A stretch of DNA of 38,992 bases from assembly GCA_005797835.1 (NCBI GenBank), contig SYKG01000021.1, positions 1-38,992 on the forward strand, given 5' to 3'. Of the stretch, positions 1 through 10,100 are shown piece after piece. The DNA is from Methylotenera sp. (GTDB taxonomy: Bacteria; Pseudomonadota; Gammaproteobacteria; Burkholderiales; Methylophilaceae). The translations under genes were made by a program, and so were the position numbers. Positions within the stretch are counted from its first letter, which is position 1. The number at the start of each line of letters is the position of its first letter. The notes under the pieces were generated by a model. It was not told where the DNA came from. It did not search any database and saw only the letters and a program-made list of their open reading frames with translations.

Positions 1-29
1 GCTTTTGCCCTTAATAGACTGTCACTCAT
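1..29 (-). CDS. Start of a downstream gene, partial at the left edge (possibly an AddA/UvrD-like helicase)
   Basis: Read on the minus strand, an ATG at 29-27 opens a frame that stays open to the window edge, giving MSDSLLRAKA. The ATG overlaps the TGA stop of the upstream nuclease gene in an ATGA arrangement, the usual sign of translational coupling. AddB-like nucleases of this type are commonly followed by a UvrD/AddA-like helicase-nuclease gene, so that is the likely product. Ten residues are too few to identify a family, and the assignment rests on context only. Confidence 0.5.
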
Positions 30-2629
30 TGTTTAGATAGTTCAAATTGCAGCATTCGCTCAGGAAGTCTTAAGATAGGTTTTACATGGCAGTACTCCAT
101 ATCTTTATCTCGTGCATATTTCACACCTGCACTGCCTTCCTCATAGCCTCTAGTGGCTTCATGGATACGACACTTCCAGAAAAGGATCAAATCGTCCCAT
201 GACTGATAAGGCGTCGAAGAGGGAACATCTTTCATACCATTAAGAAGATCTTCATCTCGACTTATACCTACCCATTGCGGTTTTGATGCGTTTATAACGC
301 CAATCACAATGGCATCAATAGGTTTATCCGAAGCAAAAAGCGCATACAAGGGCATTTGAAGTTCGCCATAACTATTTAAAAACCACTCATTTAATGTTTT
401 TGTTGTTCCGGACTTGTAATCAATGACTATGTTGTTTCCTTTTACTTTATCAATGCGATCAATTTTTATATTAAAGTTGAGACATCCCAAATGGACAGGT
501 ATATTTTTTTCCGTCTCTTTAACTTCAAAATCCCCTCGTTCTAATTCATGGTGGATCCATTTTTCAAGATAATTTATCATGCGTATTTCTTCGATATTAA
601 AAAATTCAGGCATGATTCTGGGGTACTTTTTCTTTTCAATTAAGATTGCTTTATGTGTAATATCTTCTATTTTTTTTAAGCGCTCTTCGTTAGTCAAAGC
701 TCTTACAAAAGATGCCATTTTATACTCCATCCAAAATTGTTCTAAGATTTTATGGAAAAGATTTCCGCGCACTCTTGTCGTTAAATTTTCCTCATCCTCA
801 TCCTCCAATTTCTTAGCCCCAAGTCTAAATTCATAAAATGCCCAAGCAGGGCAGATGGATTGCGCTTCGAGAAGTTTAATGCCTGATTTTACGGTTTGAT
901 GAGTATCAATTTTAATTGAAGTATAATCTTCAATATATTCTATAATATTATGATTTATTTCATTTTTTTTAAATTTAAAATTGTTATCTTCAAGTAATTT
1001 AGAAGATACAACAGTATGCAATGTAGGTGACGGGAATATCTCTTCTTCCCCCATTTTTTTAGCATAAGAGAGCACCACAGTAGGTGCAGTATGGGTAAAT
1101 TTTTCTAAGATTTTAGCGGCATGTTGTTGATGTTTTTCATGGGTGAAGATATGACTATCTTGCTGAATTTTTATTGGTATAAATGGGTTATATTGGTGAG
1201 GTGCAGGCCAGTGATGTTCATTTAAATTCATGATCCATGTGGCATCATAAGTTTCAAAAGTGGTTTCATGAAAACCTAAAATGTCGATTTTAAAGTTACC
1301 TTGGTGCTCATGTTGATAGGTAGTTTTTTTAAGGTAATACTGAAATGTATCAAACATATCTTGAATAGATATCTCACCCATAAGACTGTCTAGTGAAGAT
1401 AAGGTCTCGGTAATTCTCTTCCATGCCTCATAAATACTTTCTTCATAAGCATCTTTCGGTATCAGAAGGCTAGATTTGATATTTTTTAAATATGTTTCAA
1501 ATGTTTGCATCCATCCGGATGGACTTCTTTTGATTCGCCATTCATTATGAGCGCTTTGAATATGGTCTAAATATATCTTGAATGACAGCTTTAAATCGCT
1601 TAAGCCATTTTCTGACTCATATATTTCAATTAAATCCTTTATTGAAATATTTCCTTTTCGTTTTCTTTCTAATGCATTAATAAGCCTATAACGCTGAGAG
1701 AGGTCTTGACTGTCTGACCATCCACTATGACTTAAAATGCTCTTAAGATCTTTAATATCAGAAAAACCTCGTACGCTTAACTCTATTAAGCTTAAATTTA
1801 GATAAATCATAGATAAATAAAATAAGGGTGTATTTAAAGAAAAATGATAAATTCTTTTTTCTTGCGATAAGCTTGGCGTAAATGTTTCGGGATGGAATGT
1901 TTTATCAAGGAGGCTTGAGAGTCGATCAATGATTTGATCGAGCTGCGGCGTTACAATAAGTATTTTTTTATTATGTTCTATTTGAGTTTTGCACCATTCG
2001 ACTACTCGCATACATTCATGTTCTTCATTAAGAAAAGCACGTGACTCAATATATGGTTTTATTTTTACCCCTTTAAAAAACGCCACATCAACTTGAGTTT
2101 TACATGCTGCAATAAATGATTCTTCAATTGGTGTTGTATATTCAAAATCAACAAAATAAATAGGTTGCTCAATAGTAACATCACCATTTCTAATGTGCTT
2201 TATGACTATTTTTAAAAGATCATTAAAAGTGATAACACTTTTATCTCTGCAGTATTCATTAAAAACTAGACGCCAAGCATTAAAAAACACATGTTCTTCA
2301 ATGCGTTCTTCACTTTTTATAGTATTCTCCCCAATATTGAACTGGTCTATAAGTCGATTAGCCTGAATTGCAGTTTCGCTTAAGTTTTCTATATTTGATA
2401 AATCAAAAAATGATTTTCTATACTGCTTAATACTTCTTTCCCATAATATCTTTTCTTCAATACCATTAAGGATCCGGTAGGGCATATTGATATTTGGATA
2501 TTTTTTGAAGAGGTTATTGATGAAATCTTGAAGCGCCAAAACTTTTTCTTTTGAGCTAAAGTGATGGCTTAGTTTAAAAGCTTCTTTTGAATTGTGACAG
2601 AGATAAATTGGTTTTTGCTCAGAATACAT
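26..2629 (-). CDS. AddB-like PD-(D/E)XK nuclease, probable DNA repair protein
   Basis: An 867-residue protein resembling the bacterial 'probable DNA repair protein' family, the AddB-like partner of an AddA-like helicase in double-strand break processing. The C-terminal third carries a RecB-type nuclease domain: GNLFHKILEQF near residue 623, the metal-binding Asp in KIDRID, then VIDYKSG near residue 735 with the catalytic Asp and Lys, and the ELQMPLY motif after it. The N-terminal two thirds show no Walker A motif, so this subunit is probably not an active ATPase. Only one Cys precedes the nuclease domain (SICPAWAFYEF) and one follows it, so the four-Cys iron-sulfur staple of true AddB appears absent. 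It starts 43 bp from greB, divergently, and overlaps the next minus-strand gene by 4 bp. Confidence 0.82.
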   Translation of the reverse strand: MYSEQKPIYLCHNSKEAFKLSHHFSSKEKVLALQDFINNLFKKYPNINMPYRILNGIEEKILWERSIKQYRKSFFDLSNIENLSETAIQANRLIDQFNIGENTIKSEERIEEHVFFNAWRLVFNEYCRDKSVITFNDLLKIVIKHIRNGDVTIEQPIYFVDFEYTTPIEESFIAACKTQVDVAFFKGVKIKPYIESRAFLNEEHECMRVVEWCKTQIEHNKKILIVTPQLDQIIDRLSSLLDKTFHPETFTPSLSQEKRIYHFSLNTPLFYLSMIYLNLSLIELSVRGFSDIKDLKSILSHSGWSDSQDLSQRYRLINALERKRKGNISIKDLIEIYESENGLSDLKLSFKIYLDHIQSAHNEWRIKRSPSGWMQTFETYLKNIKSSLLIPKDAYEESIYEAWKRITETLSSLDSLMGEISIQDMFDTFQYYLKKTTYQHEHQGNFKIDILGFHETTFETYDATWIMNLNEHHWPAPHQYNPFIPIKIQQDSHIFTHEKHQQHAAKILEKFTHTAPTVVLSYAKKMGEEEIFPSPTLHTVVSSKLLEDNNFKFKKNEINHNIIEYIEDYTSIKIDTHQTVKSGIKLLEAQSICPAWAFYEFRLGAKKLEDEDEENLTTRVRGNLFHKILEQFWMEYKMASFVRALTNEERLKKIEDITHKAILIEKKKYPRIMPEFFNIEEIRMINYLEKWIHHELERGDFEVKETEKNIPVHLGCLNFNIKIDRIDKVKGNNIVIDYKSGTTKTLNEWFLNSYGELQMPLYALFASDKPIDAIVIGVINASKPQWVGISRDEDLLNGMKDVPSSTPYQSWDDLILFWKCRIHEATRGYEEGSAGVKYARDKDMEYCHVKPILRLPERMLQFELSKQ

Positions 2630-2658
2630 ACTTCTATTGTAAACTTATCCCCGTTAAT

Positions 2659-2672
2659 TATTATTAAAAAAT
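2659..2672 (+). promoter_or_regulatory. Candidate greB promoter giving a near-leaderless transcript
   Basis: The gap between the divergent starts is only 43 bp. A -10-like TATTAT lies at 2659-2664 with a -35-like TTGTAA at 2637-2642, 16 bp apart. If used, transcription would begin about 2671-2673, essentially at the greB ATG (2673). I see no Shine-Dalgarno sequence before that ATG, which agrees with a leaderless message. This is a pattern match in AT-rich DNA and is uncertain. Confidence 0.3.
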
Positions 2673-3158
2673 ATGGCTGAAAGTAAAAATTACATAACTA
2701 AGCATGGATATCAGCGCCTAAAAGATGAGCTCGATTTTTTAGTTAAAGTTGATCGACCTAAAGTAGTGGCCGATGTCTCCTGGGCAGCTAGCAATGGTGA
2801 TCGGAGTGAGAATGGAGATTATATATATGGGAAGAAGCGTTTACGTCAAATCGATGCAAGAGCTAAATTTTTATTTGGGCGCATTGATGAGGCTTTTGTG
2901 ATTGATCCAGCAGCACAAGAGCAGCAAGATAAGATTTTTTTTGGCGCATGGATTATTTTACTCAATGAATCAGATGATTCGGAGCATTATTATCGCATTG
3001 TAGGACAAGATGAAATTGATACAGAAAAAGGCTTTATTAGTTGGGTGTCACCTATTGCTAAAGCACTTTTAGGTAAAAACTTAGATGATGAGGTAAAGGT
3101 TGAGACCCCTGGCGGTTTAGTTAAATTTAGAATTATTGATGTGACATATCATGAATAA
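2673..3158 (+). CDS. greB: Transcription elongation factor GreB
   Basis: GreB enters the secondary channel of RNA polymerase and stimulates cleavage of backtracked RNA. The 161-residue length is normal. The N-terminal coiled-coil hairpin (about residues 1-75) contains GDRSENGDYIYGKKRLRQID, carrying the acidic Asp and Glu at the tip that coordinate catalytic magnesium. The C-terminal FKBP-like domain includes WVSPIAKALLGK. The YIYGKKRLRQID form separates GreB from GreA. Its last 8 bases overlap earP, so greB-earP is probably one message and efp may follow in it. The start lacks a visible Shine-Dalgarno sequence. Confidence 0.93.
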   Translation: MAESKNYITKHGYQRLKDELDFLVKVDRPKVVADVSWAASNGDRSENGDYIYGKKRLRQIDARAKFLFGRIDEAFVIDPAAQEQQDKIFFGAWIILLNESDDSEHYYRIVGQDEIDTEKGFISWVSPIAKALLGKNLDDEVKVETPGGLVKFRIIDVTYHE

Positions 3159-4251
3159 TAAAAGCCCTATTGTTTGTCATTTAATATGTAAAGTGATAGA
3201 TTTTTTTGGGGATATTGGTATTGCATGGCGAATCGCCAAACAACTGAATGTTGATTTTAATATTGAAGTACATCTTCTCGTTGACGATCTTATTACCACC
3301 CAGAGACTTATACCCTCGCTTAAGACTTCCTTAAAAAAACAAGTGATTGATGGTATCAATATTTATCATGGTGATTTTAGTGAAGACTCAAAATCACTTC
3401 CTCCCCCTCCAGCTTTTGTGTTTAACCTATTTAATATTGATTTACCAAATTTATATAAAGCGCTTATACAGAGTGAAAAGTCTAAATATATTGTAATTGA
3501 ATATTTATCAGCCGAAGCCTGGGTAGATAATTTTCATTTAAAACCCTCTATCGATCCTAAATCAGGGCTTAATAAAACTTTTTTTTATCCTGGCTTTACA
3601 AATCAGACAGGTGGTCTTATTCGCGAGAAGGGTTTGTTCTTGCGCCGAAAAGGTTTTAGTCAAGCTAAGCGCAATAAAGTGATTCAGTCATTAGGCGGAG
3701 AATTAGGTCTATATTCAATATCACTTTTTTATTATCCGACACAAAAAATTGAAGTTTTTCTAGATGCCATAGATCGCATGGAGAAACCTATTCAACTTTT
3801 TGTACCTAAATATTTATTTGATCTTTTAAAGCAAAAAAAGAATTATCAATTTCTTTATATCATTCCTTATCCATTTTTAAGTCATGAGGATTTTGATAAT
3901 CTGCTTTGGTCATGTAATCTTAATTTTGTCCGGGGAGAAGATAGTTGGATAAGAGCACTATGGGCTGGTAAACCTTTTATTTGGCAGCCATATATTCAAG
4001 AAAATAATATTCACTACATTAAACTTAAAGCTTTTTTAAGGTGTTACTGCGAATCTTGTGATCAAGAGGTGTCAGAGATTTTATTTAAAATTCATGATGA
4101 CTGGCTTAATAACAAATTTAGCGATGTTTTATGGCGCAATTTTTTTAAACACCAGCCTCTTTTAGAGGCTTTTGCATTAAAGCAAAGCAATAAATATTTC
4201 AAAGAGGCTTCATTTGTGGAGAGTTTGGTTGATTATTGTTCTGAAACATAA
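3151..4251 (+). CDS. earP: EF-P arginine rhamnosyltransferase EarP
   Basis: EarP (formerly DUF2331) transfers rhamnose from dTDP-L-rhamnose to Arg32 of elongation factor P, which lets EF-P rescue ribosomes stalled at polyproline. The 366-residue protein has the GT-B layout: the N-terminal FFGDIGIAWR motif holds the family's catalytic Asp, and RGEDSWIRALWAGKPFIWQPY in the C-terminal domain is the dTDP-rhamnose pocket with its conserved Glu/Asp. It overlaps greB by 8 bp and lies 55 bp upstream of efp, its substrate. That pairing is the standard genomic signature of this modification pathway. The dTDP-rhamnose synthesis genes must lie outside the window. Confidence 0.93.
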   Translation: MNNKSPIVCHLICKVIDFFGDIGIAWRIAKQLNVDFNIEVHLLVDDLITTQRLIPSLKTSLKKQVIDGINIYHGDFSEDSKSLPPPPAFVFNLFNIDLPNLYKALIQSEKSKYIVIEYLSAEAWVDNFHLKPSIDPKSGLNKTFFYPGFTNQTGGLIREKGLFLRRKGFSQAKRNKVIQSLGGELGLYSISLFYYPTQKIEVFLDAIDRMEKPIQLFVPKYLFDLLKQKKNYQFLYIIPYPFLSHEDFDNLLWSCNLNFVRGEDSWIRALWAGKPFIWQPYIQENNIHYIKLKAFLRCYCESCDQEVSEILFKIHDDWLNNKFSDVLWRNFFKHQPLLEAFALKQSNKYFKEASFVESLVDYCSET

Positions 4252-4265
4252 TTTTCGAGTATAAT
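4236..4265 (+). promoter_or_regulatory. Candidate efp promoter
   Basis: A perfect -10 hexamer TATAAT lies at 4260-4265, overlapping the region just after the earP stop. The -35 at 4236-4241 (TTGTTC, 18 bp spacing) is weak. It would give efp its own transcript, with a leader of about 35 bases, in addition to read-through from earP. Confidence 0.4.
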
Positions 4266-4306
4266 TTCACCCTTTTATTTGGCAAGAATTATCAAGGATC
4301 TATATT

Positions 4307-4864
4307 ATGAAAATCGCTCAAGAACTGCGCACTGGTAACGTTATTATGGTTGGCAATGATCCTATGGTTATCTTAAAAACTGAATATAATAAATCAGGTC
4401 GAAATTCTGCTGTTGTGAAGATGAAAATGAAAAATCTTCTGACGGAAGCGCCGAGTGAAAATATTTATAACGCAAGCGATAAATTTGAAGTAATTGTCTT
4501 GGACAAAAAGGATGTTACTTATTCTTACTTTTCAGACCCAGCTTATGTTTTCATGGATAGTGAATACAATCAATATGAAGTAGATGCTGAAAATATGTCA
4601 GAAGCTTTAAATTTTTTAGAAGATGGCATGCCTTGTGAAGTAAAATTTTATAATAGTAAAGCTATCTCAGTTGAGCTTCCAAATTCAGTGATACGTGAAA
4701 TAACCTACACTGAGCCTGCGGTAAAAGGGGACACCTCTGGCAAGGTAATGAAGCCAGCTAAAATTAATACAGGTTTTGAATTGATGGTGCCATTATTTTG
4801 TAATACGGGAGATAAAATTGAAATTGATACGCGTACTTTTGAATATAAAAATCGCGTTTTATAA
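4307..4864 (+). CDS. efp: Translation elongation factor P, arginine-32 type
   Basis: EF-P binds between the P and E sites and stimulates peptide bond formation at proline stretches. The 185-residue length is normal, with three beta-barrel domains: a KOW-like N-domain, then two OB domains ending in [11 protein letters not shown]. The modified loop reads YNKSGRNSA, putting Arg at residue 32. This is the form rhamnosylated by EarP rather than the Lys form modified by EpmA/EpmB. A good ribosome site, AAGGA at 4294-4298, sits 8 bases before the ATG. The gene ends 2 bp from the convergent tldD stop, with no terminator hairpin between them. Confidence 0.96.
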   Translation: MKIAQELRTGNVIMVGNDPMVILKTEYNKSGRNSAVVKMKMKNLLTEAPSENIYNASDKFEVIVLDKKDVTYSYFSDPAYVFMDSEYNQYEVDAENMSEALNFLEDGMPCEVKFYNSKAISVELPNSVIREITYTEPAVKGDTSGKVMKPAKINTGFELMVPLFCNTGDKIEIDTRTFEYKNRVL

Positions 4865-4866
4865 TT

Positions 4867-6303
4867 TCAAGCTGTGCCACCTACAACTAATCCATCAATC
4901 TTGATTGTGGGTTGGCCAACGCCTACTGGCACACTTTGTCCTTCTTTGCCACAAGTTCCCACACCTGAATCTAAAGACATATCATTGCCAATCATACTTA
5001 CTTTTTTTAATACTTCTGGACCATTACCTATCAAGGTAGCTCCCTTGACTGGATAGAGAAGTTTTCCATCTTCAATCATCCAGGCTTCAGCTGCAGAAAA
5101 TACAAATTTACCGCTTGTGATATCTACCTGACCACCTCCAAAGTTAACTGCATAAATACCTTTTTTGACTGACTGGATAATTTCTTCAGGTGTTTTTGAA
5201 CCATTAAGCATATAAGTATTTGTCATTCTCGGCATAGGAAGATGCGCGTACGACTCTCTTCTTGCATTTCCAGTGGTAGGCATATTCATCAGCCTCGCAT
5301 TTAATGTATCTTGAAGATATCCTTTAAGAATACCATTTTCAATTAGCACAGTTCGTTGAGTTTCATTACCTTCATCATCGATATTAAGAGAGCCTCTTCG
5401 ATCTTTGATCGTTCCATCATCAACAACAGTAATATCTTTTGCAGCGACTTGTGTACCGATTTTATTGCTAAATGCTGAGCTACCTTTTCGATTAAAATCG
5501 CCTTCTAAGCCATGACCAATAGCTTCGTGAAGAAGAATACCTGGCCATCCAGGACCCAAAACAACCGTCATACTGCCGGCAGGCGCTGGCTTAGCATTAA
5601 GATTAGTTATGGCTTGGTGAACTGCTTCATGAGCATATTGTTTTAATAATTCATCTGTAAAATATTCAAATCCAAAACGACCACCACCACCTGAGGATCC
5701 CTGTTCTCTTCTTCCATTAGATTCTGCAATGACACTAATTGATAGTCTAACTAGAGGCCTAATATCAGCTGCAACTCTCTGCTCGTTATTAATAACGAAT
5801 ATAACTTCATATTCTCCAGCAATAGATGCTGTAACTTTGGTAATACGCTGATCCTCTTTTTTTGCAAAATTTTCTATTTTTTCTAGAATACTGATTTTCT
5901 TTTCGGCAGATAGAGTAGATAGGGGGTCTTGTTCACTATAAAAATTTGGACTAATTTTATGGTGAACAAGCTTATGACTTTGACTTAAATTTTTTGACGC
6001 AATAGCTTTAGCTATGCTTGAAGATGATTGCAGTGCTTCATTAGAAATATCATCAGAATAGGCAAATGCAGACTTATCTTTATTAATAGCTCTTACACCC
6101 ACGCCCTGATCAATTGAAAAATTACCTGATTTTACTTGACCTTCTTCAATACCCCAGTATTCATTTTTAGAAAATTGAAAATAAAGGTCAGCATAGTCAA
6201 CACCATGCGACATCATACTATTGAGTATCTTATTTAGATCATTATCTTCAATACCAGAACGTGCGAGAAGTAAGTCCTTTGCATGAGCAATTTTAAGGTC
6301 CAT
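4867..6303 (-). CDS. tldD: Metalloprotease TldD
   Basis: TldD pairs with TldE/PmbA to form a heterodimeric zinc protease that degrades unfolded peptides and matures some peptide antibiotics and antitoxins. The zinc-binding motif is intact: [13 protein letters not shown] at about residues 258-270, giving the HExxxH ligands followed by downstream Glu. The C-terminus [18 protein letters not shown] is typical. The 478-residue length is close to the family norm. It is the last gene of the minus-strand run yhdP-nit-tldD, beginning 8 bp after the amidohydrolase gene. The partner gene tldE is not in the window. Confidence 0.95.
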   Translation of the reverse strand: MDLKIAHAKDLLLARSGIEDNDLNKILNSMMSHGVDYADLYFQFSKNEYWGIEEGQVKSGNFSIDQGVGVRAINKDKSAFAYSDDISNEALQSSSSIAKAIASKNLSQSHKLVHHKISPNFYSEQDPLSTLSAEKKISILEKIENFAKKEDQRITKVTASIAGEYEVIFVINNEQRVAADIRPLVRLSISVIAESNGRREQGSSGGGGRFGFEYFTDELLKQYAHEAVHQAITNLNAKPAPAGSMTVVLGPGWPGILLHEAIGHGLEGDFNRKGSSAFSNKIGTQVAAKDITVVDDGTIKDRRGSLNIDDEGNETQRTVLIENGILKGYLQDTLNARLMNMPTTGNARRESYAHLPMPRMTNTYMLNGSKTPEEIIQSVKKGIYAVNFGGGQVDITSGKFVFSAAEAWMIEDGKLLYPVKGATLIGNGPEVLKKVSMIGNDMSLDSGVGTCGKEGQSVPVGVGQPTIKIDGLVVGGTA

Positions 6304-6311
6304 AGTTGAGT

Positions 6312-7166
6312 TTATTTTATTGTTCTATGCTTAAGAGCGGGCAAAGATTTACGAATAGATTTAATATATTCTTTATTAAGAAATCCAGTAATAACCCCTG
6401 AGCCTCTTTGAAGTCGATCCAATATATTACCCCAAGGGTCAACGATAAGGGAATTTCCGTGCGTTTCTCTTCCTGACAAGTGATAACCTCCCTGGGCAGG
6501 GGCTAAAACAAAACATTGATTTTCGATGGCGCGGGCGCGAACTAGTATTTCCCAGTGGGCTTTTCCAGTAGTTTCTGTAAAAGCTGAGGGTATTACTAAA
6601 AGATCAATTTCCTTCATTGCCCTAAATAATTCTGGAAATCTTAAGTCATAGCAAATCGCTATTCCAATTTTTCCAAATGGAGAATCAAAAATAACAATTT
6701 TAGAGCCTGCTTCAATTATTTTATCTTCGCGATAATATTCATCTCCCATATCAAATCCAAAAAGATGAATTTTGTCGTAACGAGCAACTAATTTACCTTT
6801 GTCATCATAAATTAAACAAGCATTTCTGATTTTATTTTTATCTTGAGAAACTAAAGGAATAGATCCTCCAATAATCCACACTTTGTTTTTCTTGGCTTGA
6901 TTAGATAAAAAAGATTGCACGAGTCCTTGATTAGGTTTCTCCCTAGCCTTTAATTTTTCAGAATCCTTAGAAGTCATAATAGAAAAGTATTCAGGTAGGG
7001 CAATTAGTTTGGCGCCTTGGTTTGCAGCAATTGTAATTAAAGTTTCAGCTTCATCAAGATTTGAGTTAATGTCTGGGCCTGATGCCATTTGTATCCCGGC
7101 TATTTTTATAATATTTTTATTAACTAATTTCGCTTTTGCAGTTTTTATTTTTGATTTAATAGCCAT
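6312..7166 (-). CDS. Nitrilase-superfamily amidohydrolase (Nit1-like, probable deaminated glutathione amidase)
   Basis: A carbon-nitrogen hydrolase with the complete catalytic triad: Glu59 in LPEYFS, Lys132 in [11 protein letters not shown] and Cys172 in [13 protein letters not shown]. The [13 protein letters not shown] and CYDLRFPEL patterns fit the Nit1/NitFhit branch, whose characterised members repair deaminated glutathione. Substrate cannot be read from sequence, and omega-amidase-type activity is the alternative. Length is 284, with a lysine-rich extension of about 20 residues before the conserved [10 protein letters not shown], so the true start could be slightly downstream. It lies between yhdP and tldD with gaps of 2 and 8 bp, an order common in Betaproteobacteria. 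Confidence 0.85.
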   Translation of the reverse strand: MAIKSKIKTAKAKLVNKNIIKIAGIQMASGPDINSNLDEAETLITIAANQGAKLIALPEYFSIMTSKDSEKLKAREKPNQGLVQSFLSNQAKKNKVWIIGGSIPLVSQDKNKIRNACLIYDDKGKLVARYDKIHLFGFDMGDEYYREDKIIEAGSKIVIFDSPFGKIGIAICYDLRFPELFRAMKEIDLLVIPSAFTETTGKAHWEILVRARAIENQCFVLAPAQGGYHLSGRETHGNSLIVDPWGNILDRLQRGSGVITGFLNKEYIKSIRKSLPALKHRTIK

Positions 7167-7168
7167 TT

Positions 7169-10100
7169 TTATTTATTTTCAAAAAATAAGTTTTTGGTAT
7201 TACCTATCGTCGTTTTAACTTTATCCGAGGGCGAATTATTAACTTCTTCTGGATTATCCCAACTTCCAATAATTCTATATTCAGAGGTAAGAATTTTATT
7301 AAGTGGGTCTTTTAGAATTTTTTGTGCAAGAAATGCAGCAGCACCTACTAATGGACCTCCGGCTAGGGCTGCTATTGAAAAACTATCGCTAATGTGAGGC
7401 GTAACTTTTACATTCAAATCCTGAGTTTCTTTAATGATATTCGATTCTCCGGACATATTAACTTCGGCCGCTGGTCCATTCATTCTAAAATTATTTGTTC
7501 TCATAATTCCATTATTCATTCTGACTGATGCATTTATAGTATCAAATATAAAACCACTACCAAACAAATCTCTAAAATCCAAGCTAAGTCTTCTAGGTAA
7601 GTTTTGTAAGGTAACTAGTCCAAAGAATCTACCAACACCTGGCTCAACTTTTAAAATTGTTCCTTTGCGAATATCAATTGTAAAAGAACCATCAATTTTA
7701 GTTTTATCAAAATTTATTGGATTATTATTCCATTTGAATTGCCCTGAAATTTCTGCATCTCCTTCTTTGATTAAATTGTTATACCCAACTTTCTCAAGGG
7801 TTTCTCCAAGATTAATAGTCTTCCAAGTAAAATTAATATCTGTTTTAGAATTATTATTCCAATCTAGCCACTCTCCATCTGCCTGAAAAATACTTTTTTC
7901 ATTTGAAATTTTAAATTTTTGAATACGGATATTTTGTTTTTCAGTATTTGATATAAATTCAAGCTTTCCTATCTTTTTATTTTCCATTTGAAAACTCCCA
8001 ATTTTTATATCTAGATTAGGAATTTTTTGTTTTTTCCCTATTTGAATTTGAGGGGCTTTCTTAATCTCGTCTGGTAAATTAAATTCATTTAATCTTGCAA
8101 CTAACTTATCTTCTTTTTCGATCCATAATAAATTTCCTGAGATTTCCTTGGAACTCAGTTTAAGTTTCGCAATACCTTTGATTGGTAAAATTTCTATTTT
8201 AACATCATGAAATTTTCGATTAAAAAAGTCAGCGCTCTTTAGGATAATATCGGCTTTATCTATTTTGAATTCGTTATTACTATTTTCACTACTAAAGATT
8301 GCAATAAAATCATCTAGATTTATATAAGGTAGGTTAGCATTTAAATATAGCCCATTTTGATTTTGAATATTAGATACAGGGCTTGAATTTATTGAAATAT
8401 ATCCTTTATCGACAACCATCATATTATTTTTTATTATGCGGGATATTTTTCCATTAACGATATTACTATATTTAAATTCAATATCATCAGATTTGGAGGT
8501 ATTTTGTTTTTTTGAAAAATATAATTTTTCCTCTTTCTCTTTTGTCTTATTGAATGGTGCTGGATATCCAAATTCAATACCCCTTAAATCAGATGACAAT
8601 TGGATATTTAGAAACGGTTCTTTGTATTCAACTAAACCATCCCATTGGGCCGAACCATTTATTTTAGAAAAACTTGAGCCTATTTTCTCTTGAATACCTT
8701 TATCTGTAAATTTTCCATTTAACTTAACTTTAATAACTTTGCTCTGATCGGCTGAGAGCGCAATACTTGTATTTCCCCCAAACATTGTGCCAGCAAGGTT
8801 TTCACTGCTAACTTTTTTTTCATCGAAAGTGATTGAGCCTTTAATTTTTTCTATACTTGGAATACCTAGCGATGGATTAGTGAGAGTACTATCTAAAAAT
8901 TGATAATTACCTTTGAAGGAAATAGCATCAAGGTTATCCATTGGGATATCAATATTAACCATTACTTTTCCTTCCCCAGAGCCTGAAGCTTCATCAAAAA
9001 CGTGTTGAACTGAATTTTTAACTGGACTACTGTTAATGAATTTAATGGCATCACGCAGTGGGCTGTTAAATATTCCCTGAATATTAAGAATAGGGTGCTC
9101 AATTGTGATTGCAGGAATTCGTGTTTTAAGTTCTTTTATGCTATTACCTAGAAGCTGACCTTTTTTACTGATTAATTCAAAAGTTCCTGCATTAATAGTT
9201 GCATTGAAATCGAATTTTTCAACAACTGGCCATCCAGTGCCATATTCAATGAGTGTGTCTTTACCCGAGCTTGTAACAACGAAAGTTCCTTTACTGGGGT
9301 CGGATTTGTTGTATATATCCACAAATGGAAAGTCTGCAACTGAGCCTTTAATTAGAATTGAAGTATTTTCTAATCTCCCATCAAGGAGCGAGGTATCAAG
9401 CCAATGAAGATGCTCAGAGCTAATTGTTTTTGGGTAGTAATTTTTTGCATGCTTTAGGTCTATGAAAGGGATTGAAGCTTGAATATCTAGAAAAGGGGAC
9501 TGAGTTAAAAAATTAATATTGCCATTTATTGAGCCATTAATAAATGCATTACTAAAGTTGATATTTTTAAGGGAAAAATAATCTTTTTGCCAATTTACGT
9601 TACCTTGTAACACATTAAATTTGAGCTTTTCTCTGAATAACTTAGGGTATGTAACAGCAATATCCGTTGATTTAAATTTTATTGAGCCATTTTCATTCGC
9701 GATTTGAATTGAGCCCGTGAGATTTTCATATCCTGGAAAATCCTCAAAAGTTTTCATGCTTAACTTGTCAAATTTTGCATTCAGTGTTAGTTCAGTTTTT
9801 TCTCTTTCTTTCCATTTAAGATCAATATCAAAAACTGTACCAGAGGGTTGGATTTGATTAACTTTATTTTTAATATCCTCAAAGTATGGAATAGTTTGTA
9901 AAACTTCATTAGCTGCATCCAAAGGAATTTTATTGGCTCGAAGTGAGAATGCAGTGGGTTTATTTGTTTCCTTTGAAATTATTATTGAGGAGGCTGTATC
10001 TTCAAGATTAATACCATTATTAGTAAGCAGGTAAAGTCTTTCAAATTTAATTTGGTGATCTTTTTTATCTGAAAGCCAAACAATATTGCTTGAAAAATTT

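Noticed and set aside
4864-4867. Bidirectional terminator between efp and tldD
   Set aside because: The stops are 2 bp apart and no inverted repeat with T-runs is present in the adjoining coding ends.
7434-7886. 150-codon plus-strand open frame opposite yhdP
   Set aside because: It is fully antisense to a well-conserved gene, has no ribosome site or recognisable domain, and several similar chance frames occur opposite yhdP.
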